Below, piece by piece: positions 45,480-55,987 of a DNA stretch of 64,000 nucleotides (its first letter is position 1; every line of letters starts with the position of its first letter). The notes beneath the pieces were generated by a model. That model saw only the letters and a list, made by a program, of their open reading frames with translations. It did no database searches and had not been told where the DNA came from. The DNA comes from Ophioderma brevispina (lineage: Eukaryota > Echinodermata > Ophiuroidea > Amphilepidida > Ophiodermatidae), in contig JAMKCH010010146.1 in NCBI GenBank assembly GCA_023653785.1, forward strand, positions 167,930 through 231,929. Direction: 5' to 3'. Made by a program: the position numbers and the translations under genes.

Positions 45480-45860
45480 GACACAAAATCAATTCAGTAT
45501 CATTATTTTGAACAAAGACATTCGAGTGTAAATTGCGGCCATATTGGAATACAAAAGCTGCACAAGATATTATTAAAACGTAGTATCATATTTTGGATGC
45601 TTTAACCTGAAAACATAGGAATATGTACAAAAATCCAGTTGATATCATTATTTTGTTCAAAGCTATAACAAAAGTACCAGTATTAGTGTACATTGGCGCC
45701 ATATTGGAAAACATAATCACGAGATAGTGTCAGATTAAGATTTATTGACCCTGAAAACTGGAATAGACACATAGATCAAGCTCTTCTCAGTATCATTAAC
45801 CGAGATATGAGACATTGGAAATACGAATGGCGGCCATTTTGAAAATTGGCCACTACGACC
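45480..45860. repeat. Degenerate tandem repeat, period about 145 bp
   Basis: Three times the sequence runs CAGTATCATTA-like, then GGCGGCCATATTGGAA-like (about 45495-45555, 45640-45712 and 45795-45845). Confidence 0.6.
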
Positions 45861-46021
45861 GCCACAGGTCAAATCATGCTGGGGTCCCGTATTGAAATAG
45901 TCAGGTATAGTCCATATTAAGCGTGTGCCTAGTGTTATATTTCTATCACAAAGTGCACGATTTTTTTGCCAATCCTTTGGACTATCATATACATGCTGTC
46001 CGACGGTTTACGTGAAGTGTG

Positions 46022-46201
46022 GTTAAAGGTCCCAGGAAATGAGATGATAAATCTACTCCAAATCTTTACGGGGTATTCCATTCCAATAAACAGGGCCAGA
46101 AAAAGAATACACTACCAGTGACATCATTAGTGAAACTATTGATTTTCAGTCAGTGCCATGGATAGGTTCACACCAGTCACTTGGAATTTTCTATTACTCA
46201 A
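46022..46201 (+). mobile_element. MITE with CTTTAAAGG...CCCAGGAAAT end, truncated (copy 2)
   Basis: It starts AAAGGTCCCAGGAAATGAG and matches 48475-48650. It stops abruptly after TTTCTATTACTC at about 46200, where the full copy continues into its mirrored half. Confidence 0.8.
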
Positions 46202-46614
46202 TTTGATTACCTTTGTCCATGTCATCTCTACATTCCAGCTTTTCCGCCATTTCTGTTATTTCTTTTTTCTACAATTTCTCTTGATTCATATAATTTGCTA
46301 GCTGCTAAGCCCCATCATTATATAGGGCCTAATTTTGGTAAAAGTATCGTTAAAAGACATGTTAGTTGCATTCACAAACTATATGTAAAATATTATATCC
46401 GCAGTGGCGCAATATTATGTTAATCCTGACTCCATTGGTATTGTAGCAATTCGAGAATGAAACTAGGATAACTTTAAGCTCAACTAGTCCAAACATTGAC
46501 TCTTATATAATAAGAGTCACACACACTGCCGTTGCAAATCGATGTGTACGAAATTGAAATTTCCCATGAATATTTAAACCATAATATTTACTTCTATACT
46601 CCTAAAATTACCTT

Positions 46615-47135
46615 GCATGTGTTCTTCTTATACTACGTGAATAAAAAAAATTGTGCAAGGATTAAAGATGATCTTGACCTTAATGCAATCACTATATCAT
46701 AGATTTGTTGTTTTTTATAAAACACATCTAATATACTTTCATGTGTTGAAAAAATGAAAGAAATCGACTGAAAAATACGCTAGATATGACAAGGGTCATC
46801 ATTACTTTCATAATGCTATACCCCGTATATCGTACATTAACGAAATATCTTGCTTAACTGTATAAATGCCATTGTAATGGAGGAAAAAGAGGTTTACATA
46901 CAAAATTTGTCATATCTGGCTTATTTTTCAGTCGCTTTCTTTCACTTTTTCAAAACTTGGAAGCATATTAGATTTGCTTTATTTTCAGTCGCTTTCTTTC
47001 ACTTTTTCAACACTTGGAAGCGTATTAGATTTGCTTTTAAAAACAACAAATCTATGATTCAGTGATTTTAACGAGGTCAAGGTCATTTGCAATCCTTGCA
47101 CTATGTTTTTTTGATTCACGTAGTAGAACATGCAT
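46615..47135. mobile_element. Foldback element with a duplication in one arm
   Basis: The left arm (about 46630-46800) and right arm (about 46900-47130) are inverted: TACTACGTGAAT/ATTCACGTAGTA, GTGCAAGGATT and ATCATAGATTTGTTG pairs. The right arm carries a direct duplication of about 60 bp (46920-46978 and 46981-47037, each with TTTTCAGTCGCTTTCTTTCA). The left arm has a single copy. Confidence 0.8.
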
Positions 47136-47339
47136 ATTGCGAGTAATTATTGAAGTGTAAGCAGCCGCACACAAATCTATATGTAATTGATTGATTTTGA
47201 GGAAAAAATGGTAAACTTGGGTTAAATTTGGCCCAAAATTTGCATCCCTGGTATAGCTATGGTCCTTTTTTGGCAAATAATGGTTTAGCTATGGTTCCTA
47301 CTTGCAGACTCTCGGAGGCACGTCCCTACCCAAATCAAA

Positions 47340-47362
47340 GTTGAGACCCCCCCCCCCCCCAT
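47340..47362. repeat. Poly-C run at the intron edge
   Basis: A run of about 14 C's at 47347-47360, just downstream of exon 1 on the minus strand. Confidence 0.9.
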
Positions 47363-47415
47363 TCCCCCGGGTATGAAGTATACAGGGTACGTATTCGTAC
47401 TAAAACTCAACTTAC

Positions 47416-47606
47416 CGAGTACGGAGCCCAATCCAGAAATAATTGATATGCACGATCCTACAATCCACGTGTCAGTCTCAAGCTGTTCCTTCAATTCTGG
47501 TAAAAGTACACTGAAACCTTTGATGATTGCTACATCCAGAAAGAAGCAAAATGTCACTACAGCTAATACCAACCATGATCTGGCATTTTCCTCCTTTGTC
47601 GTCCAT
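47416..47606 (-). CDS. SLC16-like gene, first coding exon
   Basis: On the minus strand this encodes WLVLAVVTFCFFLDVAIIKG, then FSVLLPELKEQLETDTWIVG and SCISIISGLGSVLG: TM1, the short outside loop and TM2 of an SLC16 protein (G-x-S/F-x-V-L-L-P-E-L...W-I-x-S-I pattern). The donor is CTCG|GTAAGT at 47416, phase 1, matching the next exon. The only nearby ATG (47606, MDDKGG...) is one base out of frame with this block, next to an AAAA run at about 47585-47588. Either one base is extra in this sequence or the true start lies in another exon joined at the AAAG near 47595. The open frame below 47416 is intron read-through. Confidence 0.78.
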
Positions 47607-47609
47607 TTT

Positions 47610-48467
47610 CAATTTCCGGTTTATCATTCAGGTAAAATACGTCCACGTATTCAACTGAAATATATAGTCACAAACCACCGAATTTCTTCATTCCGTTCGA
47701 CCACGTTTTAGTTATTTGAAAATACAAAAGCGGACAGCATAACGCCTCTTCTAAGCTGCGGTCAGGGAGGGTAGGACACGATCTGCTCGATTTGGGCATT
47801 GGGGATTTCCAAACGGTAATTTGGGGAATTGCTACGTGCATTAACTATGGCAGTCTCGGTCCCAGTGACATTAAAAAATCATCCCTTAAACCTTTGTTCA
47901 AAAGATCTCAGTAATATCATGATAAATTAAGATAAAATTATTGACTTCAAAATCCGTCGAGGTTAGTGGATTAACCTCGCTGCAAAATAGTGTAATTTCC
48001 AATAACGGTTTAAGATTTAAAGGCCTATTCTGACCAGGCCTATTCTTTAGTCAAGTCTGTGTGTAACCGTTCGATATGCGTAAGAGCGCCCTCCTGCCGT
48101 TAAGTCTTTGAAACAGAATAGCACCCGGAAGTTGATGCCGTTTTGAATTTGCTGTTGCTGTTAGGTTAGGTTGGCATGTCCTACGCCCCCCCCCCCGGCT
48201 GCGGTCAGATTCCATTTTATGTCTCTCAATTCACAGTATTGTCACGCAGTTTATGCATCCCACGTGCGCATAATTATCAGACGTGAGTCTGTATATTAAA
48301 ATTGGTCTACTTCCGAGGGTCCAAAAATGTGTGGGCAGAAGACAGTAAGTATGCACGTATTGGGGGTATTGGTACTGCCTTTTGCATTGTCAGTAGAAAT
48401 TTAACTTCTGTCAACGGTTTTAGCTGGAGGAAGCAGTATTTGGGACTATAAATTAAATATGTGTTAA
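47610..48467. other. Possible upstream/5' flank of the transporter gene
   Basis: No exon recognised. It would contain the 5' leader or promoter if the ATG at 47606 is correct. A C10 run lies at about 48187. No TATA or initiator motif could be chosen with confidence. Confidence 0.3.
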
Positions 48468-48780
48468 AGTCCTTTAAAGGCCCCAGGAAATGAGATGATA
48501 AACCTACTACAAATCTTTAGGGGACATTCCATTCCAATAAACAGGGCCAGAAAAAAGAATACACTACCAGTGACATCATTAGTGACACTATTGATTTTCA
48601 GTCAGTGTCATGAATAGATTCACACCAGTCACTTGGAATTTTCTATTACTCTCTGAAAAATCAATAGTTTCACTAATGATGTCATCATCAACCCAAATAT
48701 TGAATGCTTTCAAGCCCCTCCTTGTAGACTTGACACAAACCACATCAATTCTATATGCATTTCCTGGGACTTTAAAGGGG
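48468..48780 (+). mobile_element. MITE with CTTTAAAGGCCCCAGGAAAT ends (full copy 3)
   Basis: The terminal inverted repeats are CCTTTAAAGGCCCCAGGAAA at the left and ATTTCCTGGGACTTTAAAGG at the right. An internal palindrome CATCATTAGTG...CACTAATGATG is present. At 313 bp it is the most complete of three copies here. The open frame at 48610-48831 is chance. Confidence 0.85.
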
Positions 48781-49429
48781 AAAAAGGTGGATTTTGAGAA
48801 GAATTGTGAGGCAAGTTATTTCAAGAAATGAAGTACTTGTCAGTGTGAAATATTTCATGTTCCTAAATGGGGTATTATGTAGGGTATACCTACACTTGTA
48901 GCATCTGTAATTTGTCCCCCATTGAAGTGTGTGGGAAAGTGCCCCCTCCCCTGTAACCACGAGAAGATGCCAAGAGGGCAAATATACCCAACATAAATCA
49001 ACATAAATCAATGTAATTTTATAAATTTTTAAAGATACTGTTATACTCAATCGAAACAATATAAGACCTTGACCTTTGCTGAATAAATGTTTGACCTTTA
49101 GCCTATTTTGTTGTGTATCTTCATATCGATGCATTTTACAGACATAGACATTTTACTCCTTGTTACCACACGATATAAAATTTTATCCCTGTAGAAACTC
49201 CCCCCCCCCTCTTGTGGAAATTGCCGACATTTTCCAGAGAGACATGTGGGCTAAAAACCTTCTAAAATGTCCTTTGAAGTCAAATCAATCGTCAAACCTT
49301 ACTTGCCAAAGATTAGTCACGGAATTGAGGATTGAGGCTAAATGTTTACTTACGGAGATAAGGGTCAAAGAAGGTCAACGCCAATTGGATTATGTTGCCC
49401 TATGACCTATTTGTCGCATAACATGATAA

Positions 49430-49770
49430 CTATACATTACAGATGGTACAAACTATTACTTATTTTGACACATTAAGCTAGATGAACAACTTCTTTAATT
49501 TTTCTACCAAAATTGGAGCAACTTCTTATTTTACCCCTATACAAATAGAAATTGACCTTTTGTACCATTTTAGCCATTTGTACCCTATAACTCCCTAACC
49601 AATGATCATAGATGGTACAAACTATACATTTTTGGAATCCTTATGACTAGACGGACAATATGGCATACATTGCAACATGACTGGAGCATTTTAAAAGTTT
49701 GACCCCCTGTGTAACCTTAAATTGGCCCCTATTAAAAAAGTGACCACAATTGAGAGTACTAATTACCTAG
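49430..49770. repeat. Dispersed repeat family copy (direct to 29.2 kb)
   Basis: It shares GATGGTACAAACTAT, ATGACTAGACGGACAATATGG, AACATGACTGGA and TTGGCCCCT with 29400-29540, and GGAGCAACTT with 29310. Confidence 0.65.
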
Positions 49771-50269
49771 CGTTGATATAGAGGGTCCATACTAACTACC
49801 AAAGGTGTCAAACTTTTTTCTGTAGTGAGGGATAAGCGATGATGTTTGACCTGGGTCCGTGCTCCTCCTCTATCATTGAGCTTCGAGGCTCATTTCTGAT
49901 AATTCATGGCCAGTCATTAAAAGTATTCTTGCATAGGCCTAACTTTTAACCATACCTATAGATACAGCATATGAGGCGAAATTTACTGAGCTAAATAATG
50001 AGCTCATGATCAAAGGACGACTTACTTTCTAACATTCAGATGAGTGGCCAGAAACGACAAGATAAATTGATTTGACGAATTTTACAAAATAAAGTTTCAT
50101 TAATCGAAAGTTTAATATAATTGCCGTTCAAAAATAACTGGGAAAAATTATAAATACTCCAGAACAAAGCACAAATTGCTTTGGTGTCACGTTCAAAAGC
50201 ATTCTCAGTTGAAGATCCATCATGTTGAAAAGTATACCATGTTAGTTTCGAACCACAAGGATTCAGGAA

Positions 50270-50625
50270 AGGTATAGTTTATACTATTACAACATAAAGT
50301 TTAAGAGTTATAGGCTAAAAAACCAGCAAAAATCAATAAAAAGGTCAATTTCAGTTGTACAGGGGTCAAAATTTTAAAGTTGCTCCGACATAGATACAAA
50401 TGGTGCAAATTGTTGATTGAGTCATAGGATTAAAAATAAGGAATAGTTTTGACTGTCTAAAAAATGCTTATTTACCGATGGAGGGGGCACAGAAGGTCAA
50501 CGTCCTCTGCATTCAATGGGGCTGGACCTGTTTTCCCCCCTACTTTCTTAAGCAATGCATTTGAGGACACTCCCAACTATTCCTATTTGACCTATTGGGG
50601 CCTAACTTAAAAATGAGACGGTGTT
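50270..50625. repeat. Foldback form of the same dispersed family
   Basis: AAGGAATAGTTTTGACTGTC at 50440 is mirrored by GGACACTCCCAACTATTCCT at about 50564, around a central GCATTCAATGGGGCTGGACC. A partial copy sits at 52985-53115. Confidence 0.7.
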
Positions 50626-50711
50626 CAGAGTCACTTCGACTCTTTCTGGCCCCTGCAAGCAATGGCGCGTGTGCCTGTAACGCAAAAGTCAGATTTTTTG
50701 CATGGGGGGGG

Positions 50712-50741
50712 GTATATATATTATATAATATATAGATATAT

Positions 50742-50792
<51 letters not shown>

Positions 50793-50815
50793 ATTATATA
50801 TATGTATTTCGCTCC
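50712..50815. repeat. (TA)n microsatellite
   Basis: Alternating TATATA with few breaks. A G8 run precedes it at about 50705. Confidence 0.95.
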
Positions 50816-51089
50816 TATAGTAGTTGGGGGAATGTTTCAATATTCATAGGATTTGTACTGAGTTGGACTAGGGCTGTCTATAACAAAATCTTATTAGAGA
50901 CAGCCAGTATGACAAAATCTCAAAATTTGAATAATTGGCATTAAATTTGCATAAATTATAATCATTTATTGTTATTATACGGAATATAAATCGCAACTAC
51001 CAAGGAAGGCGTTAGGGGAAGTTATATTTCCCCCTAACGAAGTGTAATGAGGTGAATACAATAAGCTCATCCCCCTAAGGCACTAGAGA

Positions 51090-51155
51090 GCGATCTAAAT
51101 ATATAATATAAATATATATGATATATATATATATATATATTAATATAATATAAAC
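51090..51155. repeat. (TA)n microsatellite, tail of the adjacent SINE-like sequence
   Basis: TATATA-rich run abutting the tRNA-like sequence at its 3' side (minus strand). Confidence 0.85.
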
Positions 51156-51159
51156 CAAA

Positions 51160-51262
51160 CGAGAGTAAAGAATATTGGCTGAAGCGGGATCGAACCGGCG
51201 ACCTGCTGATTCGACACAGGGCCTCTACCAACTCACCTAACCTTCTCCTCAGTGGGACTCGC
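51160..51262 (-). mobile_element. tRNA-like SINE head
   Basis: On the minus strand: TAGGTGAGTTGGTAGAGG (A-box-like), an anticodon-arm-like CCTGTG...GCAGG, then GGTTCGATCCC (perfect B-box core) and GCTTCAGCC. The 5' and 3' ends do not pair as a full acceptor stem, and a TA-rich tail follows, so a SINE is more likely than a tRNA gene. Confidence 0.6.
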
Positions 51263-51284
51263 GCCTAATCCCAGAGCCCAGCGA

Positions 51285-51365
51285 TTCCCAGCGATTCCCA
51301 GCGATTCCCAGCGATTCCCAGCATCATTCCCAGAATTGCCGACAATGCCAGAATATTCCCAGGTA
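51285..51365. repeat. GATTCCCAGC minisatellite
   Basis: The 10 bp unit GATTCCCAGC is repeated about four times without change (51287-51331), then decays into ATTCCCAG variants. Confidence 0.9.
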
Positions 51366-51606
51366 TTGTCAAGAGTGGGGAATTAAAGGGGGAAAAAACT
51401 GCGCATGCGCGTGTCATGAAGAACCCGGAAGTGCCACAACTGCACCGTCCGCCATTACTCTGTCATGCTGTTTATTCGTAAGCGACGACGGAAAGTGTTG
51501 ATAATTGAGCACTTTAGAGACATTTGATTGTATTGGCGGCCATACAGATACAGTGCTATTGTAAAATCATGATAGTGCTTTTTTTTTGGTCGCGATTATA
51601 GAATGC

Positions 51607-51644
51607 CTAGCGTTTGCCCGCGCTTCGCGCGGGCACGACGCTAG
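51607..51644. repeat. GC-rich hairpin at the head of unit alpha
   Basis: The stem CTAGCGT...GCCCGCGC pairs with GCGCGGGC...ACGCTAG around a TTC loop, with one small bulge. A homologous hairpin stands between units beta and gamma. Confidence 0.85.
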
Positions 51645-52984
51645 CTGATTTGAATGGGAGCGGTCACCTAAACGGTTTGTCACTCTTTACATAACGCAAC
51701 ACTCAAACCTTCATTTCTCCAAGCCCTCTCCTTTATTTGCCTTTTTGTATTCCTCAAATGGTTAGGTTCAAGAGCTGTCAAGATTTAGACCCCAATCTCA
51801 ACTGACTTAAACATAAGGCGTAATTCCCGGGGGGGGGGGGGATTAATAGCCACCCACTATTTGATGACGATCATCACCCCCAATGTTGATGCCCATGTCA
51901 GGTGTTTTTGACGCCAAAAAATATTTTAAAAATGGAAAAATTCCGCGCGCAGTGTTATAATTCACAATTAATTTAATGATTTTAGAGCTTCTAAATGGCA
52001 AAATTTTTAGAGCGATTCGCGCGCACATGTCCTAGTAATGGATCTTTCCAGCAAACGCCCCTTTCATCATCATTTTCATCAACCACATCCCCATCCCCCC
52101 CCCAATGTCAAAAAGAAATTTTCGCCACTGGCTATGTAGCAAGCCATTTGAACATTTGCTAACCAATGTGCGTTGCCACTCCCCAAGACCCCTCAGTGGC
52201 GGTCCTCTCGAGAGAAGTTGAGGTAAATCGTGACTTGTCACATTTTGATGGGAAATCATGAAAAATCAGTCGTTTTGGGCGCGAACCCTCCAATCGGTAC
52301 CAATTCTCCGGCGGGCTGCTTTCCCCCTGAACGTGCTGTTGCATTGCCCCTCAGAACTGCTGCTGCCTATACGGCCACTGGGGCCATGTGGTCCTGCATG
52401 TGTACCTTCTCTAAGGGCGCCGAGAGGACCAGCATCCATAGATGGATCCTACGCTACTCCCTTATTAACACATGTTGAAGGGGTGGGGGGGGTCCATTTA
52501 GAGATGACGCGTATGTTCTGCTGTTAACACATTGTCAACCATGATCCTATATTTTAATAAATTTTGCTGTCGCTATCCAAAGATCCCATTTTTCAACAAT
52601 TTGAAATCTTTCATCACGCCCAACAACCTTTACTTTTTAGCAAAATTTATGGTAAATTTGGCTGCCTTTTGTCACCCACGAACCCCGGCTTGGCACATTC
52701 TCTAGCACCGAATTCCCCTATAGCTTTGAAACACCACCCAAAACCCATGCATATCACTTTTCTAACGGTGTTCCCGATCGAGGTGATTTTAATCTTTAAG
52801 TGCGCTTTCGTCCAAATACAAACAAAAAGTTATTTTGAAAGATATTTCAAACTGAAATTAATAACCAAAAGAATTAGTGCAAATTCTTGCTCCTTTCGGG
52901 CACAGAGCTTAAGAGCCTGAGATGGGTGCACGTCATCTTATATATCTTTGCGCCTGGTGCCATTCTGTATGCGTTCCCTTGGCA

Positions 52985-53115
52985 GTGTTTGATTGAGTTC
53001 ATAGGATTAAAATTAAGGAATAGTTTTGACTGTCTAAAATGCTTAGTTGCCGTGTAAGGGGGCACAGAAGTTCACGTCCATTGCATTCAAGGGCTTGACC
53101 CTGTTTCCCCTTTTT
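52985..53115 (+). repeat. Partial dispersed-family copy inside unit alpha
   Basis: It matches 50400-50540 (GATTGAGTTCATAGGATTAA, GGAATAGTTTTGACTGTCTA, CATTGCATTCAA). It is absent at the equivalent point of unit beta (about 57090). Confidence 0.75.
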
Positions 53116-53729
53116 TTCTATCACTGAAATTTCGGGGGTGGGGGTGGGAAGAAGTGAATGTTAGGAGAAACAATTCAAAATTTCAGTATTTGGCAAACCA
53201 AGTTTGACAAAATTGGTGAATTTTTGGCGCAATTGCTGATTTTTTCAAAAAACAAATGTCATTTTTCATCTGGCGGGGGGGTGGGGGGCGGCTGGCACCC
53301 CCATTTTGCTCCCCCTGCGCGGCCGCCCTGTTATGGGATGTCAACATCTCAAGCTAGGCTCGCCACTGCATGAACTAAATTGTTAAATAGTGGTAGGTTT
53401 ATTCATCTCAGAGAGAACGATTAATAACGATTGTTTGGGGTTGACCATAGTTTATAGGACAAATATGACAGATCATTCAAACATATTACTCCATGCACTG
53501 GGGCCACACCCTTTTAAACGACTTTTGACTGACCCTAAATTTTTACATCGTCAGTCAAACGATGAACTTTGCTTTAATTGCCGCTTTAAAGAGAGTTAAA
53601 AAAACAGTTGCCAAATCTTTCATAACAATTAACATTCATGACTGCATAATCGTTTGTAATTTTTATTTACTTATATATAATGGCGAACCAAAGTAATCCC
53701 CTTTTTACTCGAGGTAGCCCTTTCCTGAG

Positions 53730-53915
53730 GCGGTGTGGCAGAGATATGGTCCACCGGTCTCACAGTCCGACACCAATGGTGAACAATGGGAACGATTAGA
53801 AAATCGTTGACTCTATTCACGCGACATGAGTTTCACGCTTTTTTCCGTTGTCGTCCATGGGGCCCGGACTGTGAGTTCCTGCCGGACCATATGTCCTTTC
53901 ACACCGGCACTGTTG
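53730..53915. mobile_element. Hairpin-ended element, second copy
   Basis: Same family and orientation as 34568-34765. TCTCACAGTCCG near the left is mirrored by CGGACTGTGAG near the right. It is not present in units beta or gamma. Confidence 0.75.
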
Positions 53916-55987
53916 TAGGCCTGTACGTGTCTGAAATGTTTGTTTTTGTGCTCAATTTATAAACAACGGCAAGTATTCAGAAAATGGTAATTTTTATTGG
54001 TGTTGTAGGAAAAGTTTAAGCTAGACATTCTTCTGCAAAAATCCTGTTGAGTATACATCATCATCGGAATTGCCTTCACACACACTTAATAGACCACATT
54101 TTTAGGCCTAAATGATTATGTGATGTCTTATCATTCGACTCGACAATCAGCCTTTCTTGTGCGCATATAGACTTACTACAATCATTTTTCCATGGGACAA
54201 TGAATAACTTCATGCAGGGGGTTTTACTTTTCTCATTATTTCAGATGAAGGGCCAGAGAATGCTTAACATCATTTGAAAAGTCTCCTCCTACTTGAGGGC
54301 CATACGCTGAATTTCTTATGTTTCCGTTTATATTTTTAGAGCAAGGTTGAGGGCCAAAAATCAATGGTTGCCGGGCCGGATTGGCACATGGGTCGCCTAT
54401 TGAGAACCCCTTAATTAATGACTGAAAACGAAGGTCTCCAAGTACTTTACTGCAGTCAAATATATATTAACCGATTAGATGAAAATTTTAAGCCAAAATT
54501 TTCCAATTTGCGTAAAAGGTCAAAAATTTAAGAAAGATTTGCAAATTGTCACGGTTAAACGCTGCATGGTACTGACTATGCATGGTCCCTTTTTCGGCAA
54601 ATTCTCCATAATATGGGCACTACTATCCAGATTCTCCGCAGGCATGTACCACGCGTTCCCGTCCCTATACCCCACCCAACTTGAGACTCACCCCCAGGCA
54701 TATCAATATTTTGTCCATATACCTTTAATTGTATAATGAAAATTAATATTATTATTCATCATATATAGTACAGTATTTTTTGCTTTATTTACAAATTAGC
54801 CGCCAATACTGAGTTTTTAATTATTCTACAGTATTTTGCTGTAAATGGCTGTAATATTGACAGTGTGTGTGAGAGTAACCACATGAGGAATACTTGTGCA
54901 ATTTTATACACATACAACAAACACCGCATTTCACGTTGAATGTCACCCTTTTAAACACTGAGTACCAATGTTGCAGCCTGTTGCAAGAAACCAGAATAAA
55001 TGCTAAAAAAATAACACATAAGATTGTTTTTTTTCCTGCTGAGTTTTTCTGTTGTGTCTTTATGGTGCAGAACTTTTTGAGTAAAATGACCCAAATAAAC
55101 TTCACCCTTTTACATTACACATACATGACCGGTATGAACAGATCAGAATTACGTACACTCTATCATGTTGGACATGTTTGAAGCCCCCCCCCCGGTTTTT
55201 GAAAAAATCAATGTCAGCTTTCAGACGCTCATTGGTTAATAGCTCCTTTACTTTGTTTGTGGCATCGTGTTTGTATTTTATCCAGGACTTTCATGCCACA
55301 TCGTGACACAAAGAAATTGAATTTGCGTATCACAGTTAATCGTGAAGTACCAAAGTTTGCGTAGTAATTAGTATACACCAGTACCACCCTGACATTACTG
55401 ACTTAGCTCCCCCCACGCGATCAGGCCTGCACGCGATATGTCTTGACTGAAACAAGGTCACGAATTTTTGCACTCAAAATAGCACGTTGGTGATAATGAG
55501 GAAATCTTCAAAAATGAAAATAAAATACGTAATCTAAATCAACCTTGGACTGTTTGGCAGTAGGCCCTTCTTGTCTCTTTTCAATCACCACGAAAAATAA
55601 TTTTAACATTGAAATAGCACAAAGGACAAAACGCACTGAGCGATGTCATAATTAAGCCACGAACATGAATAATAACTCCGTACCCGGGACGAAGGTACCT
55701 CATTTTTAATTAATTTACGTATTTACTCTTTGTCACCCCACTCGGAATTCAATACGCATTAACTACTGTTTACAACAACGTTTTTTTTTGTGGCAATTTC
55801 AATGAAATTTATCATCTATCATCAGTTTGAACAATGTTGAATACATAAATCCCGACAATCGCAAGACACGATGGGAAGGGATCACATGAATCAGACGGTC
55901 CAACCCACTTCTAACTGGCGTTCAACATGGCGACCTCCTGCGGTCATGGCAGCCTCCAGGGAAAACAAAATGGCGAAGTTCGATCTT

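Noticed and set aside
47373..47711. 112-codon plus-strand frame
   Set aside because: It is antisense to the first exon of the SLC16-like gene.
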